In this document: piece after piece, positions 26,022-35,301 of the stretch
How the letters are laid out: each line of letters opens with the position of its first letter
Position numbering within the stretch: position 1 is the first letter of the stretch
Origin: Clostridiales bacterium
GTDB taxonomy: Bacteria > Bacillota > Clostridia > Christensenellales > Aristaeellaceae
NCBI GenBank assembly: GCA_012837965.1
Contig: DUQF01000022.1
Location: 34,153-98,152 of the forward strand
Length of the DNA: 64,000 bases
Direction: 5' to 3'
The notes under the pieces: model-generated
Told to the model about the DNA's origin: nothing
Seen by the model: the letters and a program-made list of their open reading frames with translations, nothing else
Databases searched by the model: none
Made by a program: the position numbers and the translations under genes

Positions 26022-26865
26022 TTTCATTGCCTTTTAGCAAGGTAATGTAGTGAATCTGCGGCATAGCGCCCAACCTTACAGGCATGGTAGAGGTGCCTAC
26101 CCCGTTTGAAACAAGGATAGGCGTCTGGTTTTCTATCATATGGCCTGTTCGGTATCTATCGCCATACTTGCTGGAGGAAATAATGCTGCGATTAAACAGC
26201 GCCACCTGCCCGCCGTGCGTATGCCCGCAAATGGCAAGGGAGAAGGGATAGCTGCCGTTTTGGTCAAATTCAGGCAAAATATCGGGCGAGTGCGGGCAAA
26301 AGACGGAAAAATCGCAAGCAGGGAGCCTGTTAAAAAGCGTTAAATCAGGCTTTCCTTCTTTACCGTCATCGGTGGCGACAAGACAAAGCTTCGCTCCATT
26401 GATATTGAGCGCATGGGCGCTGTTACGCAAAAGAACAGCGCCTTTTTCTTGTATTAGATTGGTGAGACTATCAATCTCCGCTTCACTTCCCCACAAGTCG
26501 TGGTTGCCCAAAACGGCAATCACGCCTTTTTTTACCTTGAGCTTGGGAATCAAATGCCAAAACTTGATGGAGGTTTTAGTTGTTTCTCCATAGTCGCCCC
26601 CAAGGAGGATGAGGTCGGCTTGGAGGGCATTGAGTTTGTTTGCAAGGTCAAGCGCCCGCTCCTTGGAAAACATCGGCCCGTAGTGCACGTCCGACGCATA
26701 GGCGATGGAAAAGCCGTGCAGCCCTTCAGGCAGCGATGGATGATAGATAGAATCTTTCACTGTTTGCAGGAGGGTTGAAAAATAAAGGGGGTAGAGCAGT
26801 CGGCAATTGCGTGGCAACTTGGCCATTAATGCTCCGATTAGGCTGGTACGGTACTTTTTGGCCAT
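25987..26865 (-). CDS. Calcineurin-like metallophosphoesterase
   Basis: Up to 292 residues. The two-metal site is complete: SDVHYG, GGDYGE, GNHDLWG, CPHSPD and CGHTHGGQ. The order and spacing fit the YkuE/YaeI group of membrane-proximal phosphoesterases, some of which act on UDP-diacylglucosamine-like lipids. The first ATG (26865) has no ribosome site and depends on coupling with the kinase gene, which ends 4 bases earlier; an ATG at 26826 has GGAG 5 bases before it and may be the true start. A hydrophobic-basic stretch near the start could tether it to the membrane. Confidence 0.85.
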   Translation of the reverse strand: MAKKYRTSLIGALMAKLPRNCRLLYPLYFSTLLQTVKDSIYHPSLPEGLHGFSIAYASDVHYGPMFSKERALDLANKLNALQADLILLGGDYGETTKTSIKFWHLIPKLKVKKGVIAVLGNHDLWGSEAEIDSLTNLIQEKGAVLLRNSAHALNINGAKLCLVATDDGKEGKPDLTLFNRLPACDFSVFCPHSPDILPEFDQNGSYPFSLAICGHTHGGQVALFNRSIISSSKYGDRYRTGHMIENQTPILVSNGVGTSTMPVRLGAMPQIHYITLLKGNEIKSHRSEYTGP

Positions 26866-26868
26866 GTT

Positions 26869-27921
26869 TTATTGGACGGCCTTGAGCATTTCATTCCACT
26901 TCCTGTCCATATCTTCAACCAAGGCAATTTGCGTACGGCAGCGCACTAAGTTATGCTCGGGATAGGCGGTGCGAAAGTAAGTATCGCCGTTTAGGTAGTC
27001 GGCCAAGAAACGAACCCCGCATTCAAGGGTCATGAGCCGGGCGCCCGTGGGCAGGCTCATGCGCTCCACATCTGTGAGCCTATCGCCGCAGGTTTCAAGG
27101 AAGCCCTTGGCATAGATATTGTAAAGCGGCAGGGATAGCGACACTTTGTTTACATCCTTTTCATCTTCAGCGGCGGTGTTTGCGCCAAAGCGGATGGAGT
27201 CGCCAAAGTCGTTGGCGGCAAAGCCGGGCATTACGGTATCAAGGTCGATAACGCATAGCGGTGTGCGGGTAACGGAGTCCAGCATCACGTTGTTAAGCTT
27301 GGTATCGTTATGGGTGACTCGAAGGGGCAGCTTGCCTTCCCGGTAGAGGTTCATCAGCTCTCCGGCGCCGCTTTCAAAACTCAGGTAATGATCGATTTCC
27401 GCCTTGGCAGAATCCAAGCGTCCCGATCTGTTTTCTTCAATTGCCCTTTTTAACTGGTTGTAACGCTCGGGCGTATCATGAAAGTGGGGGATGGTTTCGT
27501 ATAGGGAACCGGCATCAAAGTCCGATAACTGGTTTTGGAACTGGCCAAAAGCCTTGGCGCTCTGGTAAAAATCGTCAGGCGTTTCGGGCTTGTCAAGGCA
27601 AAGGCTGCGGGTGACAAACTCATACAACCGCCAGTAGGCTCCCTCATCGTCTACCAGATAGGGCTTGCCGTCCACCGTTTCAACTAAGGTCAGCACATGG
27701 CGCTCATCAAGGCCCTGGCGGCGTAAGTGGTCGGTTACCCTAATCAGGTTGCTCATGAGCTTGTCGGGCTCTTTAAAAACCGTTTGGCTAAGCCTTTGCA
27801 AGATATACAGGTGAGGCTGGTCGGTTACCAATAGATAGGTTTGGTTAATATGCCCCGAACCGTAACGGGCGCAGCTGAGGGGATTGCCTTCCAACTTAAA
27901 TTGAGAATAAACGCAATGCAT
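26869..27921 (-). CDS. APH-fold kinase, N-acetylhexosamine 1-kinase (NahK)-like
   Basis: 350 residues of the aminoglycoside/choline phosphotransferase fold. The catalytic loop is RVTHNDTKLNNVML and the metal site VIDLDTVMPG followed by DFGDSIRFG; these match NahK of the lacto-N-biose/galacto-N-biose pathway better than drug-resistance enzymes. NahK phosphorylates GlcNAc/GalNAc at O1. No lacto-N-biose phosphorylase is in the window, so substrate remains open. AAGGAGG lies 11 bases before the ATG. It follows mfd closely and precedes the phosphoesterase in the same direction. Confidence 0.7.
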   Translation of the reverse strand: MHCVYSQFKLEGNPLSCARYGSGHINQTYLLVTDQPHLYILQRLSQTVFKEPDKLMSNLIRVTDHLRRQGLDERHVLTLVETVDGKPYLVDDEGAYWRLYEFVTRSLCLDKPETPDDFYQSAKAFGQFQNQLSDFDAGSLYETIPHFHDTPERYNQLKRAIEENRSGRLDSAKAEIDHYLSFESGAGELMNLYREGKLPLRVTHNDTKLNNVMLDSVTRTPLCVIDLDTVMPGFAANDFGDSIRFGANTAAEDEKDVNKVSLSLPLYNIYAKGFLETCGDRLTDVERMSLPTGARLMTLECGVRFLADYLNGDTYFRTAYPEHNLVRCRTQIALVEDMDRKWNEMLKAVQ

Positions 27922-27948
27922 GATGAATAGTTCCTCCTTGAATAAAGT

Positions 27949-30900
27949 TTATACTCGCATGGCGTCAATGAGTTTCTCATACGCCCGAATGCCTTCTTTA
28001 AGTGCGCCTTTTGCGCTGTCATGCCTTAGTTGCAGCTTAAGGGTGGTGCTGCGGCCGGGGGAGAGGGACAGACGCTTGTCGACAGACAGCGCACGCACCA
28101 ACCTTTCAGGGCTTTGTACATAGTTTTCATTCAGCCTGGCGCTTAAATACCCGCTGCCGAAGCTGACCAAGTCGCTGCCGATGGTGGAGGCAAGGCGCCT
28201 TAAATAGCTGACAAGCGACAGGGTGACAACAGGCTCGGGCGGCTCGCCGAAACGGTCGACCAAATCGCTGGTCAGCTCGTCCAAATCCGCTTTGGATGTA
28301 ACCGAAGCGATGCGCTTGTACACCTCAATGCGCTGCTTGTCGCCGGAAACGTAGCTTTCAGGGAGGAAAGCGTCCACAGGCAATTCTACCCTGGTTTCCT
28401 TTTCTACCTGCGTAGCCAGCGTGTCGCCCTTGGCTTCCCTAATGGCTTCTTCAATCAGTTTCCAGTACATATCGTAGCCTACAGAGGCGATTTGCCCCGA
28501 CTGCTCGGGGCCGAACATGTTGCCGGCGCCACGAATTTCAAGGTCCCGCATGGCAATGCGGAAGCCTGCGCCAAATTCGGTAAACTCCTGAATGGCTGCT
28601 AAACGCTTTTGAGCGTCTTGCGTGAGCGCCTTGTCGGGGCGGACAAAAAAGTAAGCGTACGCAGACTGCCAGGAGCGCCCAACACGCCCCCGCAACTGGT
28701 ACAGTTGGCTCAGGCCGAACTTGTCGGCATCGTACACCATTAAGGTGTTGGCGGAAGGCACGTCCAGGCCGTTTTCAATGATGGTGGAGCAAACCAAAAC
28801 GTCAAGCTTCTGCCGGTAAAAATCGTTCATCACGTCTTCCAAGGCGGTTGCGCTCATTTGCCCGTGAGCGATGCCGATTTTGGTATCAGGCAAAAGGATC
28901 GCAAGGTGCGAAGCAAACTTTTCAATGTTCTGCACCCTATTATACAGGAAAAATACCTGCCCGTCCCGGTTTAATTCCCGGGTAATGGCGCCCCTCACGA
29001 TGGCGTCGCTGTAATCCATCACATAGGTTTGAATAGGAAGCCTGTTTTCGGGCGGGGTCTCAAGCAAGCTCATATCCCGAACGCCTATCATGCTCATGTT
29101 GAGGGTCCGGGGAATGGGGGTGGCGGACAGGGTAAGTACATCCACCGTTTGCTTCATGGATTGAATTTTTTCCTTGTGGGCGACGCCAAAGCGCTGCTCC
29201 TCGTCGATGATTAAAAGCCCCAAGTCCGCAAAGATAACGTCTTTGGATAGCAGGCGGTGAGTGCCGATGAGGATATCGATTTTTTTATCGTACAGCTTGG
29301 CAAGAATTTCCCTTGTTTCCTTGGCCGTATTAAAGCGGCTGACCGAGGCGATTTCGACCGGTATCACCTGGAAGCGTTCCCTAAAAGTCTTTTCATGCTG
29401 CTTGACTAAAATGGTGGTGGGCGCGAGAACGGCCACCTGCTTTGCGCCCATGACCGCGCGAAAAGCCGCCCGCATGGCGACTTCCGTTTTGCCGTAGCCC
29501 ACATCGCCGCAAAGAAGCCTGTCCATATTGACGGGCTTTTCCATATCGTGCAGCACTTCGCCAATTGCTCGCTGCTGGTCTTCGGTTAATTCATACTCAA
29601 AGCGATCGGCAAACTCGTTTTCAAAAATGCCGGGATGGGTAAAGGCATAGCCGGGGGTGGCTTGGCGCTTGGCGTACAGCTCCACCAAGTTAAAGGCAAG
29701 CTGCTTGACGGACGCCCGCACCCTGCTTTTTTGCCTTTGCCAGGCATTGCCTGTCAGGTCATTAAGCGGGGGAGGCGTTTCCAGGGAACCGATATATTTT
29801 TGCACCCGGTCAAACTGGTCAACGGGCACGTAAAGTTTGTCGCTGCCCTTGTAGAAAATGAGCAGATAATCCCGCCAGGTGCCTTCGCTTTGCAGGCGCA
29901 CCGTTCCCTGATACCGGCCGATGCCGTGCGCCTCGTGCACGACATAGTCGCCCGGTTTTAGGTCAACAAAGCTTTCAAGGCGGGCGCCTGCGGTGGTTTT
30001 TTTCTTTGTCCTGCGCAGGGAATGTCCATACAGGTCGCTTTCCCCTAAGAGGAGAATTTTAGCGTCTTCCCATAAAAATCCGTGAGGGAAGGCCTTTTGT
30101 ACAATTACTGGTTTTGAGTGACTGTCCCAATCATCAGTCGTATCGATTAGTAAGTGCAGACTTTCAAGCGAGCGCTGAATACGTTCGCACCTGGATCCGC
30201 TTTCTGAAAACAGGCGGATGACATATCCGTCCCTTTGGCGGCGCTCAATGTCTTCCCTCAGCTTTTGAAAGCGGCTTGCGTATTGGCTCACGCTCTTTCC
30301 CTGACAAGAAATAGCGGCAGGTTTTAGAGACAGGGTACCCCGCAGAATATCCTGCACCAGAATAACGGCCTCATCTTTGAGGGAATCCAAAACATCTTCA
30401 GGGGAAGCAAGCGCCGCCTCCTGCTCCTGTATGGCTTCGCCCGAAAGCAGGCTGCTTGATAGGTCGGCCAAATAAGTTTGAAGTTTATCGTCTAATTTTT
30501 TTTGCAGATTATTGGGGGTATCGACAATGACCCTGTCAAAAGAAAGGGTATTGAGCAGCGGTTGATAGTCCTGTGTCAATAGCGGCGCAAACAGGGAAAA
30601 GCCGGAAAAAGCGCCACGTTCCCGTAGCTCCTCGCTTTTTTCCTTCAGGCGAAGTAGTCCCTCAATGTCTTCGCCGCCGGCAGACCGCCTGTCAATGGCT
30701 AACGACAGCATGGCTTCCATCTTATCAGCTGCGGCGATGCGCTCGCTATCTGACAAAAGGTACTCCCTTGCGGCAATGACCGTTAAACTGGATAGCCTCT
30801 CGTCGCTTCGCTGGGACACAACGTCAAAGGAACGCATGGCGTCAATTTCCCTGTCGAAAAAATCAATTCTTACGGGGTTTGGCAGGTTGGGCGGGAAAAC

Positions 30901-31425
30901 ATCTAAAATATCTCCCCGAAGGGCGCACTGCCCACGGCCTTCCACCATATCCACCCGCTCATAGCCAAGGCCAATCAGCCGACGCAGCATTTCCTGCGGT
31001 TCCATGGTTTCGCCCACAGCCACGTCAAAGGAGAGTTTTCCGTGGGTGGGTTGGAAATATTCCATCAGCGTTTCGGGGCAAATGACAAGCACCCTTGCGT
31101 TATTCGACCGGATTTTTTCAAGGGCGTTGATTCTCTCAAACTTGTTTTCAGGGCTGACGGCTCTACTTGAAAACAGCAATTCCTTGGGTGGCATGTAGCA
31201 ACAGCTACCGGGCAAAAGGGCATTGATGAGGTTGCAAATTTCCCTTGCTTTCAGGTGATTTTCGGCAACATAAAGAAGCGGCGCTTTTTTATTTGCAAGG
31301 GTCGCTACAAAAAATGCACGCTGCGGCGCCGTCATCCCATACAGGGCGATGGATTGCCTGCGCTCAAGCTCTAAGGCCTTTTGGTAGCTATTATGCTTTT
31401 GTATCTGTTTTAGCAGTCGGCTCAT
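27949..31425 (-). CDS. mfd: Transcription-repair coupling factor
   Basis: 1158 residues. Displaces stalled RNA polymerase and recruits UvrA to lesions. UvrB-like N-terminus, polymerase-interacting CID beginning PGDYVVHEAHGIGRYQG, then a RecG-like translocase with GDVGYGKTEVA (Walker A), DEEQRFG and the TRG motif region, and a C-terminal regulatory domain. The start overlaps pth by 35 bases; the ribosome site is weak, so coupling is likely. The pth-mfd pair is standard for Firmicutes. Confidence 0.96.
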   Translation of the reverse strand: MSRLLKQIQKHNSYQKALELERRQSIALYGMTAPQRAFFVATLANKKAPLLYVAENHLKAREICNLINALLPGSCCYMPPKELLFSSRAVSPENKFERINALEKIRSNNARVLVICPETLMEYFQPTHGKLSFDVAVGETMEPQEMLRRLIGLGYERVDMVEGRGQCALRGDILDVFPPNLPNPVRIDFFDREIDAMRSFDVVSQRSDERLSSLTVIAAREYLLSDSERIAAADKMEAMLSLAIDRRSAGGEDIEGLLRLKEKSEELRERGAFSGFSLFAPLLTQDYQPLLNTLSFDRVIVDTPNNLQKKLDDKLQTYLADLSSSLLSGEAIQEQEAALASPEDVLDSLKDEAVILVQDILRGTLSLKPAAISCQGKSVSQYASRFQKLREDIERRQRDGYVIRLFSESGSRCERIQRSLESLHLLIDTTDDWDSHSKPVIVQKAFPHGFLWEDAKILLLGESDLYGHSLRRTKKKTTAGARLESFVDLKPGDYVVHEAHGIGRYQGTVRLQSEGTWRDYLLIFYKGSDKLYVPVDQFDRVQKYIGSLETPPPLNDLTGNAWQRQKSRVRASVKQLAFNLVELYAKRQATPGYAFTHPGIFENEFADRFEYELTEDQQRAIGEVLHDMEKPVNMDRLLCGDVGYGKTEVAMRAAFRAVMGAKQVAVLAPTTILVKQHEKTFRERFQVIPVEIASVSRFNTAKETREILAKLYDKKIDILIGTHRLLSKDVIFADLGLLIIDEEQRFGVAHKEKIQSMKQTVDVLTLSATPIPRTLNMSMIGVRDMSLLETPPENRLPIQTYVMDYSDAIVRGAITRELNRDGQVFFLYNRVQNIEKFASHLAILLPDTKIGIAHGQMSATALEDVMNDFYRQKLDVLVCSTIIENGLDVPSANTLMVYDADKFGLSQLYQLRGRVGRSWQSAYAYFFVRPDKALTQDAQKRLAAIQEFTEFGAGFRIAMRDLEIRGAGNMFGPEQSGQIASVGYDMYWKLIEEAIREAKGDTLATQVEKETRVELPVDAFLPESYVSGDKQRIEVYKRIASVTSKADLDELTSDLVDRFGEPPEPVVTLSLVSYLRRLASTIGSDLVSFGSGYLSARLNENYVQSPERLVRALSVDKRLSLSPGRSTTLKLQLRHDSAKGALKEGIRAYEKLIDAMRV

Positions 31426-31990
31426 TTGCTCGGTTATATAAGTTCATGGCTTTTTCGATGCCAGAGTCAAGAAATTCAATAGCGGCATCGCAAGCGCGAT
31501 TCAAGGCGTCTTCTATGATTTTTTTTTCTTCCGGCGACTGAAAACCGGCTAGCACCCAGTTAGCTAAATCCCATTCAGGGGGCGGGGAGCCAACGCCTAC
31601 CCGAATACGGGGAAAGCGGTTGCTGCCCGTTTCCTGGATGATGGAGCGCCAGCCATTATGCGTTCCGGCGCCACCGTATGGGCGCAAACGAATGGTACCT
31701 ACGGGAAGGTCCACATCGTCGGAGATAATCAGCGCATCTTCCGGCTCGACCTTGTACCAGCGGCACAAATCTCGCACCGCCTCGCCGGAAAGGTTCATAT
31801 AGGTTAGGGGTTTGCACAGCGCAAGGCGTTCACCTCGATAGACGCCTTCGCTAACCAAGGCGTTTTTGCGGGTTTTCGCCCTTTGCATACGCAGTTTATC
31901 TCCCAGGCGGTCAATCACTTCAAAGCCCATGTTGTGCCTTGAGCCTTGGTAACGTTCGCCTGGGTTGCCAAGGCCGATGATTAATTTCAC
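31391..31990 (-). CDS. pth: Peptidyl-tRNA hydrolase
   Basis: 199 residues. Recycles peptidyl-tRNA released from ribosomes. The catalytic His (residue 19) lies in SRHNMGFEV; SDDVDLP and YGGAGTHNGWRSI correspond to the conserved substrate-binding loops (usual form GGSAGHNG). It has a GTG start at 31990, one base after the purR stop. A hydrophilic tail of about 12 residues is extra to the core. Confidence 0.94.
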   Translation of the reverse strand: MKLIIGLGNPGERYQGSRHNMGFEVIDRLGDKLRMQRAKTRKNALVSEGVYRGERLALCKPLTYMNLSGEAVRDLCRWYKVEPEDALIISDDVDLPVGTIRLRPYGGAGTHNGWRSIIQETGSNRFPRIRVGVGSPPPEWDLANWVLAGFQSPEEKKIIEDALNRACDAAIEFLDSGIEKAMNLYNRANEPTAKTDTKA

Positions 31991-31991
31991 T

Positions 31992-32816
31992 CTATTTGCC
32001 CCCGGGACGTAGCCAAGCGGAAGGCTCTACCATGGGGATGCCGTTTACAGTGCCCGAATAGCTTAGCAGGCTTCGGTGAGTGGGCAGGCTGTTTCTATCA
32101 ATATTGTCTTGGGCAATCATCACAGCGATACCGATAACAGGGCATTCAAATTCAGCCATCAAGGCGACCATGCCGCCGACTGTACCGCCGACTTGCATGA
32201 AGTCGTCCGCTACCAGCACCTTTTGGCGGGGCTTTAAGGATCTGCGGGCAAGGGCCATGGTTTCAATGCGCCCGTTGCCCGTTACATAGTTGATATTAAC
32301 GGCCGAACCCTCATAAACTTTGCTGTTTCGGCGGGCGATAACCAATGGAACCGATAGGGCGTCGGCCGTCATCATCGCAAGGGGGATGCCCTTGGTTTCC
32401 ATGGTTAAAACGGCGTCGGGCTTTTCTTCTTCAAACTCGCTTGCCAAAATGGCGCCCATCTGGCGCATAATTTGCGGGTCTGAGAGGATGTCCGACCAAT
32501 ACAGGAAGTTGCCCGGCAGCACCCTTTCAGGGTCCCTGAGCATCTGCGCCACCTTTTCCACCTCTTGGTAGTTATCAAGGCCGATATTATAGTTGCGCAG
32601 CCTAACGCCGCCTGCGGCGCCCGTGAGCGTCTCCAAGGTGCCAAGGTTGTACTTGCGAATGGCGCTTTCAATCATGGAAATATCTTCGCTCATGGAAGAT
32701 TTGGCCGCCCCGAACATCTGGGCAAAATCGGACAGGGTAAATAACTTGCCGGGATTACAGCTCAAAATGCGGGTAATGGCGGCGATACGCTCGGTGCGCT
32801 TTACTTTTTCGCTCAT
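31992..32816 (-). CDS. purR: Purine operon repressor PurR (Bacillus type)
   Basis: 274 residues. N-terminal winged helix (about 1-75), then a phosphoribosyltransferase-fold domain that binds PRPP; the PRPP loop reads VLVADDFMQVGGT. In Bacillus it represses purine synthesis genes, relieved by PRPP. AAGGAGGAG precedes the ATG at 32816; the frame is open upstream but lacks a start site. A TATACT -10 box lies about 20 bases ahead of it with a weak -35. Only one poor PurBox-like match is visible upstream. Confidence 0.93.
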   Translation of the reverse strand: MSEKVKRTERIAAITRILSCNPGKLFTLSDFAQMFGAAKSSMSEDISMIESAIRKYNLGTLETLTGAAGGVRLRNYNIGLDNYQEVEKVAQMLRDPERVLPGNFLYWSDILSDPQIMRQMGAILASEFEEEKPDAVLTMETKGIPLAMMTADALSVPLVIARRNSKVYEGSAVNINYVTGNGRIETMALARRSLKPRQKVLVADDFMQVGGTVGGMVALMAEFECPVIGIAVMIAQDNIDRNSLPTHRSLLSYSGTVNGIPMVEPSAWLRPGGK

Positions 32817-32879
32817 CTTCTCCTCCTTCAATGTCCATGACAGTATACCACAAAACACGAACAAAAAGGAAGATATTTT

Positions 32880-32918
32880 CAAAAAAGTTTGCCTGTTGAT
32901 TGGAAGTGTTCAACAGGC
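32880..32918 (-). terminator. Terminator after the padR-CPBP operon
   Basis: GCCTGTTGA (32891-32899) pairs perfectly with TCAACAGGC (32910-32918). On the minus strand the stem is followed by AAACTTTTTTG. It ends the padR-CPBP transcript 24 bases past the CPBP stop and insulates purR. Confidence 0.8.
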
Positions 32919-32941
32919 GGGAGAGTTGAGTATGGATTCAA

Positions 32942-33658
32942 TTAAGATAATGTGAGGAATAAAGCAGTCATAATGATGATGTCCTGGACAAAATGAATCA
33001 ACCAGGCCCAAAAGAATCCTTTGGTTTCATGGATGCTTTTAGCTAAGAACCAGCCAAGGAAGCCCGCCAGCAGCACGCCGGGAAGTTTTCCGGGTGTGCC
33101 AAAGTAGTGAAAGCCCCCGAAAATAAGAGCCGATAAGGCTTTAGAAATATACGGGCTTAAGCCGTGGTATTCCACAATGCTTGTAAAGGTATGGCGGTAG
33201 GTAGCCTCTTCAACAAAGCTGTTGGTGAGGGCAAAAAGTACAATCAGCAAAAAGATGCTCGGCGTGAGACTTTGAATAATCCCTCTTTCAATCACCTGAA
33301 AGTAGATGGCGATGGCTGTTATAACCGATATGGAAATAGCGACCTTTAAACCGCCAATTTTCCAAGTATCCTTGTTGTTTTTTGTAATGCCGATCCACGG
33401 CTCGGGAAGGACTTGGCCATCAATATTTTTAATGAAAAGAAGCTTAAGGGATTGGAACCGGGTTTGCAGGGCGGTAACAAATACAATAATTAAGCTTAAA
33501 ATAAGGGTGGTTGTCTGATAGGAAAATGTTTTGTTGAGGTAGTTGGTGCTGAAGAATTGAACGGTGAAAAGGGAATTTTGCATCAGGTAGAGAATGGCTG
33601 CTGTCATGGCTCCCACAATGGAAAGCGTGATAGCAAAATTGGTGGTTACTTTTTTCAT
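32942..33658 (-). CDS. CPBP-family intramembrane metalloprotease
   Basis: 238 residues with about seven hydrophobic segments. The Abi/CAAX protease motifs are present: EEATYRHTF (EExxxR), FGGFHYFG (motif 2 His) and WAWLIHFVQD (motif 3 His). Such proteins cleave membrane substrates or protect against self-bacteriocins. The ATG overlaps the padR stop (ATGA), with GAGG 8 bases ahead, and both share one transcript. A related but broken gene lies upstream (34338-35159). The ATG at 33658 was chosen over a longer frame for its ribosome site. Confidence 0.85.
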   Translation of the reverse strand: MKKVTTNFAITLSIVGAMTAAILYLMQNSLFTVQFFSTNYLNKTFSYQTTTLILSLIIVFVTALQTRFQSLKLLFIKNIDGQVLPEPWIGITKNNKDTWKIGGLKVAISISVITAIAIYFQVIERGIIQSLTPSIFLLIVLFALTNSFVEEATYRHTFTSIVEYHGLSPYISKALSALIFGGFHYFGTPGKLPGVLLAGFLGWFLAKSIHETKGFFWAWLIHFVQDIIIMTALFLTLS

Positions 33659-34173
33659 AAAGTTTCCTCGATTCTTTGAATTGCTTTTTTGAGCCACTCG
33701 ATCGTGAACTCGTTGTACATCATGCCATAGTCGATGGTAAGGTCGTATGACAGGTTGTCTGGTTTATCGGCGATGGATTGTTTGATACCAGCATAAACTT
33801 GCTGCAAAGCGATTGATTCATCAAGAACATTTTTTAAGTCTTCCAAAATCGCCGGGTAATCTTCTTTTTTGCTCACAAATACCTTGAGCATCAGTTCGTC
33901 CCTGTAGATGGTTGTGTGTTCGTGGTTAGAGAGCCACTGCGAAAGAGCCTCTTTTCCCTCATGGGTAATTTCAAAAATAATCTTGTTTCTGCTTCCTCTT
34001 TTGGGCATTTTGCGGATGAGTTTTTCATCAGCAAGGACTTTTAATGTTCGGTGCACATTGCTGTAAGACTCATTCCAAAAATACCCGATGGATTCATTGG
34101 CGAATTTTTCCAGGTCATAGGCAGACATCTTTCGGATGTTCAGTAAGCCCAATAACGCAAACTTCGTAGACAT
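33655..34173 (-). CDS. PadR-family transcriptional regulator
   Basis: 172 residues: N-terminal winged helix (about 1-85, with FALLGLLNIRKMSAYDLEKF) and a C-terminal helical dimerisation domain, the long (PadR-s2-like) form. PadR proteins are ligand-responsive repressors, often of the neighbouring membrane protein gene. AAAGGAGG precedes the ATG. The TAGATA/TATCTA repeat just upstream is a likely autoregulatory operator. It forms an operon with the CPBP gene. Confidence 0.88.
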   Translation of the reverse strand: MSTKFALLGLLNIRKMSAYDLEKFANESIGYFWNESYSNVHRTLKVLADEKLIRKMPKRGSRNKIIFEITHEGKEALSQWLSNHEHTTIYRDELMLKVFVSKKEDYPAILEDLKNVLDESIALQQVYAGIKQSIADKPDNLSYDLTIDYGMMYNEFTIEWLKKAIQRIEETL

Positions 34174-34190
34174 AGCGACCTCCTTTCAGA

Positions 34191-34215
34191 TAGATAATAA
34201 CCTATCTAATAGATA
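34191..34215 (-). promoter_or_regulatory. Candidate PadR operator
   Basis: TAGATA (34191-34196), 6 bases, TATCTA (34203-34208) is a perfect inverted repeat 18 bases ahead of the padR start; a further TAGATA follows at 34210-34215. PadR proteins usually bind such A/T-rich dyads at their own promoter. Confidence 0.5.
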
Positions 34216-34337
34216 TATAAACATCAACGAGTTTATTTTCCTCAAATTATCTTTGCATTATTCAAAAGACATAATTTTGGGGAGATAGCAAAATGGATGT
34301 CCCAAAAGGAACATCCAACACAAGCTATATTTTTATA

Positions 34338-35159
34338 CTAAATTGCTTCTTTTTTAGTCCAAGTGAAACGGTAAATAACCAGCACCACAATCACGACGGC
34401 ATAGGAATAAAGCCAATTCAGGGGCGGTGTATGGAAGGAAGCGACAGGTGAAAAGATGAGGAAGTTTAACAGCAAATTGGCAAAGAATGCAACTATTAGG
34501 CTTTGCATCGCAGCACATACGCGTCAATGACAACGCTGATGGTAAAAGTAATCAGAATTTCTTCAATCATCCCGGCAAAGCTATGAATTTCGTTGATGCT
34601 GGCAAAGTGGTAAATGGCATAGACAAAAGATGTTAATAAAACGGAAAGAACTTTACCCCGTAGGGTATTACCAAACACCTTGATTAAGCCTTGCAAAAAC
34701 AGGCAGTACCACATCAGCGTATAGGCAACCATCGTAGGCAGAAGCATGATAAGCGGAGAGATGAGATAAGCGAAATTTCCGGAGAAAACATCGTTCAATG
34801 AAACGTGGTGATCTTGGCTGATGGCCATGACTCCCAAACCGATGAATAGAACAAACAAAACGAGACTTTAAATGAGAAACCGGGGAGTGATTTTTTGGGG
34901 AATCAATCAAATCGGTTGGTAATTTCCAGCTTTTGATATAGTAGTGGCTTGACGCAATGCCCACAACGGAGACGGTTATGTAATAGATAAGTGTACCCCA
35001 GTGATAAGTGACAGACTGAAAGTCGGCGGGTAGCTGCGTTTTAAAATCCGCGCCAAGATAAAAAAGCGCATTAGCGCATATGTTTCCTATGAACCAAGCC
35101 AGCCAAATAAGGGTGAGGGTTTGAAGGATTTGTTTCTTTGTAGCATTGTTCTCCTGCAT
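34338..35159 (-). pseudogene. Frameshifted CPBP-like membrane protein gene
   Basis: The gene begins with a good ribosome site (AAAGGAGG) at 35159 and encodes a membrane protein (MQENNATKKQILQTLTLIW). Near 34867 the reading frame is lost at a TTTT run; deleting one T restores the hydrophobic sequence RLFVLFIGLGVMA, which continues to 34496. A second frame change near 34505 leads into a further two-helix stretch starting MQSLIVAFFANLLLNF and ending at 34338. Put together it resembles a CPBP-type protein of about 270 residues (FVYAIYHFAS as motif 2), though EExxxR is not clear. Two independent frame losses argue for decay rather than a sequencing slip. The remainder of 34174-34337 holds no gene. 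Confidence 0.65.
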
Positions 35160-35301
35160 GCTATGACCTCCTTTGCGAAATGATTTATCAAAGCGTCTTC
35201 AAAGGGAAGCGCGGTGGCGTCTGCTTCTTAATAGGTGTTGAGCACGCAGCGGCTGCGGGCGAAGCCGATAAAATCGCTATTCTAAAAGCAATAGAGTATA
35301 T

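Noticed and set aside
26869..27921. Aminoglycoside resistance phosphotransferase
   Set aside because: Fold matches, but the active-site wording and length fit sugar 1-kinases, and the context is housekeeping.
32840..32870. PurBox upstream of purR
   Set aside because: CGAAC is present, but the flanks deviate from the PurBox consensus at about three positions and no paired second box at the right distance was found.
35180..35280. Possible remnant of a gene on the minus strand (reading EADATALPFEDALINHF after a stop)
   Set aside because: The phrase recalls a methyltransferase motif but the stretch is under 40 codons, contains a stop and has no partner motif; chance cannot be excluded.
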